DNA of 36,501 nt, from the IMG/VR virus record IMGVR_UViG_3300028829_003058, positions 1,523-38,023 of that record, one strand, 5' to 3'. The first letter of the stretch is position 1, and the number at the start of each line of letters is the position of its first letter. The translations under genes and the position numbers were made by a program. The notes beneath the pieces were generated by a model. The model made no database searches. It was not told the DNA's origin and saw only the letters and a list, made by a program, of their open reading frames with translations. Shown piece after piece: positions 24,515-31,822 of the stretch. Source of the DNA: a virus.

Positions 24515-24780
24515 ACGTAGATTACCTCCCTAATCTACGTGCTGCACTGACGTTGTGTGGGCATGACGCAGTGCAGCTGCCACCTAATTCCCGTGTAAAT
24601 ATAGTACCTCCGTTATCGCAATAGGCCTCCCTGCTAATACGCGAGCTTACATATCACTGCACGGGATCTTAATAGCACGAGGCACAATAATGGGTGGTGA
24701 GCTGCAGCATCATTACACAAGATGTCCTCGATGCTGCCTCGTGTGATAGTAGTTTGCTGTAAGGACATCATCTGCAGCAT
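24515..24780 (+). ncRNA. Structured RNA or cis-regulatory leader
   Basis: This 290-nt gap is gene-free but dense in exact stems. ACGTAGATTA/TAATCTACGT (24515-24540) is 10 bp. GCTGCACTG/CAGTGCAGC (24541-24577) is 9 bp. TCCCGTG/CACGGGA pairs 24589-24595 with 24660-24666. CACGAGGCA/TGCCTCGTG pairs 24676-24684 with 24735-24743, enclosing GCAGCATC/GATGCTGC. GATGTCCT/AGGACATC (24721-24728 with 24762-24769) crosses the previous stem. A second GCAGCAT at 24774-24780 competes for the same ATGCTGC, 15 nt before the next start codon. Either a trans-acting RNA or a switching leader is possible. No known RNA family is recognised. Confidence 0.55.
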
Positions 24781-24795
24781 AGTTATGGAAACGAC

Positions 24796-24990
24796 ATGAA
24801 CTTACTTGATTACGAAAAACGTATTACTGAATTGGAACGAGAAGTAGCGAACCTGAAACTGGATAAGATAGAAGTTCAGAGCCAACTGAACATGCTATCA
24901 ATGCTCGTGTCATGGATGAAACGAAAAACAGTATGGGAAGCAATCTGTGATGACTATCCATGGCTGAAGGAATACAACGATGGCAGCTAA
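24796..24990 (+). CDS. Coiled-coil small protein (64 aa)
   Basis: The first two-thirds form a clear heptad coiled coil (YEKRITELEREVANLKLDKI, EVQSQLNMLSMLVSWM), followed by WEAICDDYPWLKEY. A GGA lies 6 nt before ATG 24796, a weak site that the upstream RNA structures could cover. Not recognised. The end overlaps the next gene by 11 nt. Confidence 0.75.
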   Translation: MNLLDYEKRITELEREVANLKLDKIEVQSQLNMLSMLVSWMKRKTVWEAICDDYPWLKEYNDGS

Positions 24991-25153
24991 GAAAGGCGAC
25001 CCATGCAAGCATTGCGGTAAACCTGTAGAGCAGAATCAGGCTCATATATGTAACCACTGTAAGAATTATCCCGAACGACGTAACGACGAAACTATCAAAC
25101 TGTATAACCAGTTTGTATTACCAAGGAAAAAACAATGGCGACTAACACACTAG
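24980..25153 (+). CDS. Zinc-ribbon small protein (57 aa)
   Basis: AAGGA precedes ATG 24980, which overlaps the previous stop. CKHC (9-12) and CNHC (24-27) form a compact zinc ribbon; the C-terminus is basic (LPRKKQWRLTH). The last 19 nt overlap the next gene. Nucleic-acid binding is plausible. Family not recognised. Confidence 0.7.
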   Translation: MAAKKGDPCKHCGKPVEQNQAHICNHCKNYPERRNDETIKLYNQFVLPRKKQWRLTH

Positions 25154-25329
25154 ATATCCAGCAACGCATCATGCAGTTTCAGATAGATCTCTGGTGCGAA
25201 TATAACTACATGAATTCTGATGACCTGACAGATATAGATAAACAAATCTATAACCTGTTGGGTCATGCTATGGCTGCACGAGTTGCTGATCGTAACAGAC
25301 AGGGAAGTGACGACAGTGAAGAGCACTAG
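25135..25329 (+). CDS. Small helical protein (64 aa)
   Basis: AAGGA lies before ATG 25135. The product is helical and acidic (DIQQRIMQFQIDLWCEYNYM, DIDKQIYNLLGHAMAARVAD). No motif recognised. It overlaps its neighbours at both ends. Confidence 0.68.
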   Translation: MATNTLDIQQRIMQFQIDLWCEYNYMNSDDLTDIDKQIYNLLGHAMAARVADRNRQGSDDSEEH

Positions 25330-25573
25330 GAAAACTGCCACTGTGACCCGTGAAGGCGTAGAGATTGAAGTTGACTATACTTATTATCCCGCTTCCCATG
25401 GAGCAAGGGAGAAAGGTAGTGGGGTACAACTGGAACCTGATGAACCAGCTACTGTAGAAATAAACGAGATGACCATACAGGCTATCGACGTAACCGCATT
25501 ATTGGTGGATTATGAAGAAGACGTTATGGAGGAGGTTCTGGCGATGGGAGATGAGAAGGATGGGGGTTACTAA
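25316..25573 (+). CDS. Small conserved-type phage protein (85 aa)
   Basis: A GTG at 25316 with AGGGAA 9 nt upstream is preferred over an in-frame ATG at 25265, which lies deep in the previous gene without a site. The product reads TREGVEIEVDYTYYPASHGA, then VQLEPDEPATVEINEM, then IDVTALLVDYEEDVMEEVL. This 'Y.Y.P...G......EP.E...V.I......DV..LL' layout recurs in many phage and prophage genomes without known function (recalled, not searched). Confidence 0.7.
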   Translation: MKSTRKTATVTREGVEIEVDYTYYPASHGAREKGSGVQLEPDEPATVEINEMTIQAIDVTALLVDYEEDVMEEVLAMGDEKDGGY

Positions 25574-25793
25574 GTGTTTTCGCATCTGTGGTTACGGACT
25601 AGGTGACTACCCAACTGTATTCATACCTGAACGTACTGTCTTTTTTAGCTGGATATGGTGCCGCTATTACGATAAGAATGGTGGACTCGTATTCTTCACT
25701 ACATTAAATGAAGCAGAAGGATTTCTGCATAAAAAAATGGGTGTAGGTGAAGTCGTATCAAAGAAAGTAACTGATAAGGAGTTCATGGCATGA
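25551..25793 (+). CDS. Small aromatic protein (80 aa)
   Basis: The start is uncertain: ATG 25551 and ATG 25560 are both in frame, and the strong GGAGGAGG at 25528-25535 is 15 or more nt upstream. The product is rich in aromatic residues (ICGYGLGDYPTVFIPERTVF, FSWIWCRYYDKNGGLVFFTT) with a helical C-terminus. No membrane segment is certain. Not recognised. Confidence 0.62.
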   Translation: MRRMGVTKCFRICGYGLGDYPTVFIPERTVFFSWIWCRYYDKNGGLVFFTTLNEAEGFLHKKMGVGEVVSKKVTDKEFMA

Positions 25794-25972
25794 AGTTATC
25801 AGATGAGTGGTTCCGTAGCACGCAGATCCATGAAAAACATAAAGATGTCTATGACATCGGTTTCTATAGTGGAATGCAAGCTGCCATGAATCTCATTGTA
25901 GCAAAAGGCAGCGTAGAATCCGCTGAAATAATTCGGCAGGAAATTGCACGCGACACGGATAAAGACCCATGA
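25790..25972 (+). CDS. Small protein (60 aa)
   Basis: ATG 25790 overlaps the previous stop and has AAGGAG 8 nt upstream. Mixed helical protein (DVYDIGFYSGMQAAMNLIVA, ESAEIIRQEIARD). Not recognised. It ends overlapping the next ATG. Confidence 0.68.
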   Translation: MKLSDEWFRSTQIHEKHKDVYDIGFYSGMQAAMNLIVAKGSVESAEIIRQEIARDTDKDP

Positions 25973-26184
25973 AAGTAAAAGAAGCCATAATAGCGTTACA
26001 AAAGATGCATCCTGATGCTGAAATAGTAATACCACCGAGTGATAAGCATGGAGCATTTGTACGACTCACTAAAATAAATTCAGCTCTGCATATCCCAGCT
26101 TACTCCATAGAAGAATCAGCAGCCTGCTTGGATGAGAAAGCTCCAATCTGCGTTGTATTTGAAGGTGAGTCATGCTCGGACTAG
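25969..26184 (+). CDS. Small phage protein, KVKEAI-ALQKMHPDAEIV type (71 aa)
   Basis: The N-terminus MKVKEAIIALQKMHPDAEIV matches a recurrent pattern in phage and bacterial small proteins: 'V.ELI..L..L..DAEV.V', followed by a beta segment. No function is established that I know. ATG 25969 overlaps the preceding stop. Confidence 0.72.
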   Translation: MKVKEAIIALQKMHPDAEIVIPPSDKHGAFVRLTKINSALHIPAYSIEESAACLDEKAPICVVFEGESCSD

Positions 26185-26363
26185 AAGACTACCAATCACT
26201 ATTATTTACCCTGAAGGAAGACCCAGAAGCAACAGCAGCATTACTACGGCTTTGGTCGCACCTGTGTAATACAGAGACTGCCCTGATCGAGGCTGAAGAA
26301 GAGCTGAAATGCTATACAAATGCCATCGACAGGGCATTAGCAAGAAAGTCAATAACCAGTTGA
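26172..26363 (+). CDS. Small helical acidic protein (63 aa)
   Basis: ATG 26172 follows GAAGGTGAG and overlaps the previous gene. Almost entirely helical (DPEATAALLRLWSHLCNTET, ALIEAEEELKCYTNAIDRAL). Not recognised. Confidence 0.65.
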   Translation: MLGLEDYQSLLFTLKEDPEATAALLRLWSHLCNTETALIEAEEELKCYTNAIDRALARKSITS

Positions 26364-26396
26364 CCCCCACAATACTCGTGTGGATAATAGCCCCAC

Positions 26397-26582
26397 ATGA
26401 TACGCATCAATATAACGATCACCGAGCCATTGCTCACACGCCTCGACGCCGAGGTAAACTTTCACGAAACCAGCCGTTCTGAATTGCTCAGAACCATCCT
26501 GCAGGAACGGTATAACCGTATGCCAAAGCAAGGATTCGGTTCACTCACAAAAGAAGAATTAAAGAGGTGGCAGGATGATTGA
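26397..26582 (+). CDS. Ribbon-helix-helix DNA-binding protein (61 aa)
   Basis: The order is that of a CopG/Arc-type repressor: an N-terminal strand (MIRINITIT), helix 1 (EPLLTRLDAEVNFH), a turn with TSRSEL and helix 2 (LLRTILQERYNRM). Such proteins dimerise through the strand and bind palindromic operators. A C-terminal tail (GSLTKEELKRWQDD) follows. ATG 26397 has no Shine-Dalgarno. It could bind one of the repeat arrays in this window, which is speculation. It overlaps the nuclease gene by 8 nt. Confidence 0.8.
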   Translation: MIRINITITEPLLTRLDAEVNFHETSRSELLRTILQERYNRMPKQGFGSLTKEELKRWQDD

Positions 26583-27333
26583 TCGCTGGTCATTCAGCCG
26601 TCTAAATGTATATGAGTCGTGCCACAAACGTGGACAGCTTGCCTATGATGAAAAGCTGCCTGAGATCCGCAGACCTGATGGTAACAAGGCTGCTGATCGA
26701 GGAACACGAGTCCACGAGGCTGGTGAAGATTACATAAAGCATAAAACGGATAAGATGATTCCGGAGTTGAAAAACTTCGAGACTGAATTCGAACATGCGC
26801 GTGCATTGACCGATGAACAGTTTTCATCTGAACAAACGTGGTATTTCGATGAAGACTGGAATCCTACAGTAAGTCTGGAAGACCGATGGCTTACCGTTAT
26901 CATTGACCTTCTAGTGTGGATCGACGACTACGAAGCTGTCGCTATCGATTTCAAGACAGGTAAACGCTATGGCAATGAAATCAAACACGGACAACAGATT
27001 CAACTGTACCAGCTGGCAACGCTGTTACGCTACCCGGATACCGATTTCATCACTACAGAAATATGGTACCTCGATCAGGATGAACTCGCATCACAGAAAT
27101 ACAAGCGTAGACAAGGCTTGCGATTTCTTGAGAGCTTTGACAAGCGAGGACGTGCGCTTACGACTGATGTAACGTACAAGGCAAATCCATCTACATATGC
27201 TTGCCGATTCTGTCCATATAGAACAGGTGCAAACAAATGGGTATGCGGTACTGGTGACTGCACGCTTAATCCACCTGATCCTACAGAACTTCCTGAAGTG
27301 AAGTGGCATGAGATGCTGGAGAAGTTAAAGTGA
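26575..27333 (+). CDS. Cas4/RecB-like PD-(D/E)XK nuclease
   Basis: The 252-aa protein has the RecB-family nuclease layout. FSRLNVYESCHKRGQLAY at the N-terminus carries Cys16. GTRVHEAGEDY gives His47; Asp111 sits in IIDLLVW; AVAIDFKTGK gives the D125-x-K127 core; QIQLYQLATL gives the QxxxY motif. Four more Cys lie near the C-terminus (210, 213, 224, 229). One early and several late Cys is the Cas4/AddB pattern for an Fe-S cluster, although the spacing is not identical. No CRISPR genes are near, so a replication or recombination exonuclease is the better reading. Confidence 0.87.
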   Translation: MIDRWSFSRLNVYESCHKRGQLAYDEKLPEIRRPDGNKAADRGTRVHEAGEDYIKHKTDKMIPELKNFETEFEHARALTDEQFSSEQTWYFDEDWNPTVSLEDRWLTVIIDLLVWIDDYEAVAIDFKTGKRYGNEIKHGQQIQLYQLATLLRYPDTDFITTEIWYLDQDELASQKYKRRQGLRFLESFDKRGRALTTDVTYKANPSTYACRFCPYRTGANKWVCGTGDCTLNPPDPTELPEVKWHEMLEKLK

Positions 27334-27509
27334 TGACCACACAGGAAGCAAAGACCAAGCAATGTCCAATGATACAAATGCGTTGTGTCGCTGAAAATTG
27401 CATGGCATGGCAACCACACGAGTATATACCCGGCAGCGGATACTGCGCCCAGTTTTCCATACAGGCACAGATATTTGAATCAATACTGAAGAAAAAAGCT
27501 GTATCGTAA
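27333..27509 (+). CDS. Small Cys-rich protein (58 aa)
   Basis: ATG 27333 overlaps the nuclease stop. Cys 11, 18, 23 and 38 fall in CPMIQMRCVAENCMAW and GYCA, the layout of a small Cys-rich family frequent in phages (CP......C....CMAW.....GYC), presumably zinc-binding. Function unknown. The next gene starts immediately at TAAATG. Confidence 0.75.
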   Translation: MTTQEAKTKQCPMIQMRCVAENCMAWQPHEYIPGSGYCAQFSIQAQIFESILKKKAVS

Positions 27510-27701
27510 ATGAGTACATTACGAATGCGCGTAGTCGTCGAACAGGACGAGCTACAGGCAAAGATCAAAGCATTAAAAGACTTCCTGCAGTCTCCCATGT
27601 TCCATACGTTGCAGTTTGACCATCAACGTCTACTGCATACGCAGCTGACTGCCATGGAAACTTACGACAACATACTGGACATGAGGTTAGATCTTTTATA
27701 A
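27510..27701 (+). CDS. Small helical phage protein (63 aa)
   Basis: It starts at the base after the previous stop. The content RVVVEQDELQAKIKALKDFL, then F.TL..DHQRLLHTQLTAME, resembles a common phage family with 'R...E..EL..K...L..F' and 'LL..Q...M..Y...L', of unknown role. It overlaps the helicase ATG by one base. Confidence 0.75.
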   Translation: MSTLRMRVVVEQDELQAKIKALKDFLQSPMFHTLQFDHQRLLHTQLTAMETYDNILDMRLDLL

Positions 27702-29197
27702 TGGGATGGAAAGTACGTGACCCGGAAAACAAACAGCCAACTCCGCGCCGAAAAAAGGCAACACCTCTCCCTTCAAAAAAGAAAAGAATTGGCAGAACGG
27801 CAAAGGTTTCCGTCAAGACCAACGCTTTTGAGTTATTCGATGCACCGGGTGTTGCGCCGCTCTACGAAAACCAAATAGAGACACGCACACACCTACTAGA
27901 AAATCCTTGTACCTATGATGCTTCAGACCCCGGTACTGGTAAAACCAGATCTGAAGTAGAAGCATGGGCTGCACGCAGACGAGTTGGTGGTGGATGCCTG
28001 CTGGTGCTATGTCCCAAGTCAATCATGCAGGTAGCATGGGGAGATGACATTGATACATTCTTCCCAGCAGAATTTACTTATGTAGTAGCCACGGCTGCTA
28101 ATAGAAAAGCAGCATTCGATTCAGATGTAGATATCTACATTACTAATCTGGATGCAGTGACATGGCTCGCCAAGCAACCGAAAAGTTTCTTTGATAAATT
28201 TGATGAAGTGGTAGTAGATGAAGCTACTGCCTATAAAAATCCACAGAGCCAACGATCTAAAGCTGCCAATAAGGTAGCTGACTTTTTTGATTACAGACGG
28301 CTACTGTGCGGTACACCAATGCCGAAAGGCGTGCTGGATATGTGGATGCAGATGTTTCTTCTGGATCGCGGCCAGCGGCTGGGACAGAGTTACTATAAGT
28401 TCCGTAGCCAGATGTGTGATGTGAAACAGGTAGGTCCACGTCCTGAACACAGGCAATGGACAGACAAGCCGGATGCAAGCACCACAGTTGCAGGGTTGAT
28501 AGCTGATATCACCATACGTCACAAGTTTGAAGACTGTCAGAACATTCCGCCTAACGTACAACGAACGAAGTATTTCGAATTAAGTAAAAAGCATCGCGAA
28601 CAGTACGAGGAAATGAGACAGCACGCTATTATTGAGACCGAAGGTCATACGGTAATGGCAACCAATGCTGCTGTACTGGCTAACAAGCTGGTACAGATAG
28701 CATCTGGATCTGTTTACTCCCGTGAAGGAGAAAAAGTACAACTACATCCCGAACGAACCGAGCTAGTCATGGAACTAGTGCAAGAGCGGGAACACAGTAT
28801 TGTATTCTTTCAATGGGAGCATCAATTACACGCATTACGAGAACGAGCTGACAAACTGGGAATTACTTATGAATCAATTTATGGCGCTGTTCCTGACAGA
28901 AAACGAGAGAAAATCGTACATGGCTTTCAAGAAGGGTTGTATCAAGTTCTTTTCCTCCAACCCGAGTCGGCGGCTCATGGACTTACCCTTACGAAAGCTA
29001 CTGCCTCCATATGGGCGTCCCCGACGTATAGGCCGGACATAATGCGGCAGGGTCTTGCCCGTATTTACAGGGCAGGACAGGAATACCTGACCGAAAACAT
29101 CCGTATCTGTGCGCGTGGTACTGCTGATGAGCATGTCTTCCAAGTAATGGAAGGCAAGGCTGTACGTATGGATGCATTACTCGGATTCCTTGAGTGA
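27701..29197 (+). CDS. SNF2-like superfamily 2 helicase/ATPase
   Basis: The 498-aa protein is close to the SNF2-type helicases of phage replication modules. Walker A is DPGTGKT with Lys81, in place of the usual GxGKT preceded by E-x-G. Motif II is VVDEATAYKN (DEAT, 173-176). LLCGTPMPKG is motif III. The C-terminal RecA-like domain has VFFQWEHQLH, the LQPESAAHGLTLT segment and motif VI QGLARIYRAGQ (about 450-460). The first 40 residues are basic and likely disordered. It starts at TAATG with no Shine-Dalgarno, suggesting coupling. Likely DNA remodelling or strand displacement in replication or recombination. Confidence 0.9.
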   Translation: MGWKVRDPENKQPTPRRKKATPLPSKKKRIGRTAKVSVKTNAFELFDAPGVAPLYENQIETRTHLLENPCTYDASDPGTGKTRSEVEAWAARRRVGGGCLLVLCPKSIMQVAWGDDIDTFFPAEFTYVVATAANRKAAFDSDVDIYITNLDAVTWLAKQPKSFFDKFDEVVVDEATAYKNPQSQRSKAANKVADFFDYRRLLCGTPMPKGVLDMWMQMFLLDRGQRLGQSYYKFRSQMCDVKQVGPRPEHRQWTDKPDASTTVAGLIADITIRHKFEDCQNIPPNVQRTKYFELSKKHREQYEEMRQHAIIETEGHTVMATNAAVLANKLVQIASGSVYSREGEKVQLHPERTELVMELVQEREHSIVFFQWEHQLHALRERADKLGITYESIYGAVPDRKREKIVHGFQEGLYQVLFLQPESAAHGLTLTKATASIWASPTYRPDIMRQGLARIYRAGQEYLTENIRICARGTADEHVFQVMEGKAVRMDALLGFLE

Positions 29198-29376
29198 TGG
29201 CCACTAAACGACATCTTACTTCTGCAATGCGCGAAGCTACAGATATAGAGTTCCGTGCATTGTGGCTTCATTTCAATCAACCTCACATGATGACATCACG
29301 TTATAAATCGGCATTAACCAGAATAAAGCGACGCATTAATACAGAGTACAGAGCAAGGGAGAAACAGAATGCTTAA
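29197..29376 (+). CDS. Small basic protein (59 aa)
   Basis: ATG 29197 shares a base with the helicase stop; a GTG three bases earlier is an alternative. The product is helical and strongly basic (MMTSRYKSALTRIKRRINTEYRAREK, split here by its helix turns). Nucleic-acid binding would fit. Not recognised. Confidence 0.65.
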   Translation: MATKRHLTSAMREATDIEFRALWLHFNQPHMMTSRYKSALTRIKRRINTEYRAREKQNA

Positions 29377-29599
29377 ACAGGATTGTATTGCCGTTGTATT
29401 CAAGGGCTACGATATGACTCATACCGCAGTTGTGAATGGAGCGCCGCGAGAAGTATGGCGACACATGATGAGACTGTGGGGTCTTGAGTTAATCACAGCC
29501 CGCACACTTTCATGGGACGAACAAACTTATGTACAAATTTCTAATAAACCTGAGCGTAGGACTGGTAGTAGCAATCCGAGTTTCCATCCTGCTGCGTAA
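29369..29599 (+). CDS. Small protein (76 aa)
   Basis: ATG 29369 has AAGGGAG 7 nt upstream. A beta N-terminus (DCIAVVFKGYDMTHTAVV) is followed by a helix (EVWRHMMRLWGLELITA) and a polar tail. Not recognised. Its 3' part overlaps a possible membrane peptide gene in another frame. Confidence 0.7.
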   Translation: MLKQDCIAVVFKGYDMTHTAVVNGAPREVWRHMMRLWGLELITARTLSWDEQTYVQISNKPERRTGSSNPSFHPAA

Positions 29600-29648
29600 C
29601 ATCCTTGAGTTGTACAGACCACAACAACAACGCCTCTGGAAACGATGA
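29529..29648 (+). CDS. Possible overlapping membrane peptide (39 aa)
   Basis: An ATG at 29529 opens a 39-codon frame ending at 29648. It encodes MYKFLINLSVGLVVAIRVSI, then a basic tail (LYRPQQQRLWKR): one membrane helix with positive C-terminus. It fills the gap before the polymerase gene and its stop overlaps the next small frame as ATGA. The ribosome-binding site is weak, so this is tentative. Confidence 0.45.
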   Translation: MYKFLINLSVGLVVAIRVSILLRNILELYRPQQQRLWKR

Positions 29649-29674
29649 AACACCTACTTCCACCTCCTAAATAA
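29645..29674 (+). CDS. Possible 9-codon leader peptide before DNA polymerase
   Basis: ATG 29645 to TAA 29674 encodes MKHLLPPPK. Its stop overlaps the polymerase ATG as TAATG. The polymerase has no Shine-Dalgarno; the bases just upstream are CACCTCC. A Pro-Pro-Pro stretch can stall ribosomes. Tentative. Confidence 0.35.
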   Translation: MKHLLPPPK

Positions 29675-31569
29675 TGAAAGTTCCTTTCTTTTTGCAGAAG
29701 CGCGGGATCAAGCAGATCCTTGCCTTAGACTGGGAAACTTATTTCGATGTGGAATACACATTGAAAAAAATGAGCACCAGTGAATACATCCGTGACAAAC
29801 GGTTCAAAGCGCATGGTGTCGGGCTACAAAAAAGCACCAACAAGACCGGGCGTTGGATTACTAACAATAAACTCGAATCGGAACTCGGTAAGATTGACTG
29901 GAATAGCACAGCTATCCTATGTCACCACACCCAGTTTGATGGACTGATCCTGAGCCATCATTTTGGACACAAGCCAGCCTATTACCTAGACACATTGAGC
30001 ATGGCTCGTGTGTGGATTGACCATACAGTGGGGAATTCCTTGGATGACGTTGCCAGCTACTACAGCTTGGGCAATAAGTTAAAAGATGTCCTGATGGCAA
30101 CCAAGGGCATTCGGGATCTCCCACCGGCTCTGGAGAAACAACTTGCAGCGTACTGTAAGCAGGACGTACACCTGACGCTGGAGATATTGAATACCATGTG
30201 GGAAGAGGGCTTCCCAGAAGATGAGCTAGACTTGATCGACTTAACGGTGAGGATGTTTACCGAACCAGTATTAAAAGTCGATGAGAAGATGGCTCAGGCG
30301 GAGCTGGAGCGTGTCCGGGCACATAACCTACGGGTTATCAAGAATACAGCCAGTTACTTCGGCATCCCCCGTAAAATCACAGGGGATGAGCGAATGGAGC
30401 AGGCCAGACAGATTTTATCGTCTGATCTGAAGCTCAAAACAGCTCTGGAAGGCATGGGGGTTGTAGTCCCCATGAAAACCACCCCCAAGGGCAACGTAAA
30501 GCCTGCCTTCGCCAAGAATGACCTCGCCTTCCTCGAACTACAGATGCACCCGGACAAGCATGTACAGAAGGTCTGTGAAGCCCGTCTGGTGGTTAAATCA
30601 ACCGTGGAGGAGTCCAAGGCAACGAAGCTGCTGCTCCATGCCCGCCCTGCCCTGCCTATCTATTTGAACTATGGCAAGGCACATACATACCGCTGGACAG
30701 GTGGGGACTCCATGAACCCCCAGAATTTCCCCCGAGAAGGCGTCCTCAGACGCTGTATAAAAGCTCCACGCGGCTACAAGCTGGTGGTAGTGGACTCTGG
30801 GCAGATCGAAGCACGTGTGGTGGCGTGGCTGGCAGGACAGTGGGATCTACTGGAAGTCTTTGGCGATCCTAAACGAGATCCGTACTGTGAGTTCGCCACG
30901 GAATTATTTGGACATCCAGTCCATAAGAAAGATAAACGAGAACGATTCGTAGGTAAGGTGGGAGTGCTTGGATTGGGCTTCGGAATGGGGTGGGCGAAAT
31001 ACAAATATACGCTGGCATCCGGTTCAATGGGTGCCAAGGTTGAGATCACTGATGGGCAATCGCAGGATGCCGTAAACCTGTACAGATACCGGAATGACAA
31101 GATCGTTACATTCTGGAAATTCATGGAATCCATGCTGCACGCCATGGAGAAGGATCAGGTACGGGAGCTGAAAGAGGGTCTGATTACATTCTCATTAGAA
31201 TCTGTTCAGATGCCAAATGGATTGTCCCTGTCGTATCCAGAACTCAGACAGAAACGCACCTATGACAATATGGGTGACGGATTCCAGTACTGGAACGGAC
31301 ACAAGTACACCAAAATATATGGAGGACTGTTTACAGAGAATCTGACGCAGGCTATAGCTCGAATTATCGTAGCCAATCAGATGCTGGAGATTGCAGAACA
31401 TTACAGAGTTGTTATGATGACGCACGACGAAGCCGTCTATCTAGCACCGACTCGTAAAGCGCAAGCCGCCTTGGATTTCGGACTAGAAATATTCCAGACC
31501 AGCAAGGACTGGTATTCCGATATCCCACTAGCAGCCGAAGGTGGCTATGCAGATGAGTATTCCAAATAA
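29674..31569 (+). CDS. Family A DNA polymerase with 3'-5' exonuclease
   Basis: The 631-aa enzyme would copy the phage genome. The exonuclease domain has LALDWETYF (Asp19, Glu21), CHHTQFDG (Asp89) and YCKQD (Tyr160, Asp164), so proofreading looks intact. The polymerase domain has motif A VVVDSGQIEARV (Asp374), motif B R424-FVG-K428-VGV-L432-GLGFG, and motif C THDEAVY (His584-Asp585-Glu586). The residue aligned with E. coli Phe762 / T7 Tyr526 is Leu432. At this length there is no 5'-nuclease domain. The thumb region (about 200-330) is short. Confidence 0.95.
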   Translation: MKVPFFLQKRGIKQILALDWETYFDVEYTLKKMSTSEYIRDKRFKAHGVGLQKSTNKTGRWITNNKLESELGKIDWNSTAILCHHTQFDGLILSHHFGHKPAYYLDTLSMARVWIDHTVGNSLDDVASYYSLGNKLKDVLMATKGIRDLPPALEKQLAAYCKQDVHLTLEILNTMWEEGFPEDELDLIDLTVRMFTEPVLKVDEKMAQAELERVRAHNLRVIKNTASYFGIPRKITGDERMEQARQILSSDLKLKTALEGMGVVVPMKTTPKGNVKPAFAKNDLAFLELQMHPDKHVQKVCEARLVVKSTVEESKATKLLLHARPALPIYLNYGKAHTYRWTGGDSMNPQNFPREGVLRRCIKAPRGYKLVVVDSGQIEARVVAWLAGQWDLLEVFGDPKRDPYCEFATELFGHPVHKKDKRERFVGKVGVLGLGFGMGWAKYKYTLASGSMGAKVEITDGQSQDAVNLYRYRNDKIVTFWKFMESMLHAMEKDQVRELKEGLITFSLESVQMPNGLSLSYPELRQKRTYDNMGDGFQYWNGHKYTKIYGGLFTENLTQAIARIIVANQMLEIAEHYRVVMMTHDEAVYLAPTRKAQAALDFGLEIFQTSKDWYSDIPLAAEGGYADEYSK

Positions 31570-31813
31570 TCTTACTCCTGACCAGTTAACTGAGCAGGTA
31601 AGCGATATCGTCCGTGAAATTATCGATCACGGATTTATGTCTTCTGTAGTGCAGCTTGAATCCAGAGACATGGTAGTAATAGCAACACAGGGTGACGGTA
31701 CCGACCAGAACCCGATTGTGCCGCTGTTTTTCCTGCCCTCTCCGGAGATCATGCTGAGCCTTATTGATCCAGCTACGGGGGACCCAATTTTTAAATTGGC
31801 ATCGGCCAACTAG
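31553..31813 (+). CDS. Small protein after DNA polymerase (86 aa)
   Basis: Start choice between ATG 31547 and 31553 is uncertain; GAAGGTGG upstream favours 31553. The gene overlaps the polymerase end. Helical N-terminus (TPDQLTEQVSDIVREIIDHG), beta middle (SRDMVVIATQGDG), and a hydrophobic patch VPLFFLPSPEIMLSLI. Not recognised. Confidence 0.68.
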   Translation: MSIPNNLTPDQLTEQVSDIVREIIDHGFMSSVVQLESRDMVVIATQGDGTDQNPIVPLFFLPSPEIMLSLIDPATGDPIFKLASAN

Positions 31814-31822
31814 AGGTGTAAT

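Noticed and set aside
24506-24795. tRNA or tmRNA
   Set aside because: The stems do not form a cloverleaf; no T-arm GTTCRANNC sequence or CCA end is visible.
26575-27333. Cas4 as part of a CRISPR system
   Set aside because: No other cas gene or array is present; RecB-like nucleases of this type are common in phage replication modules.
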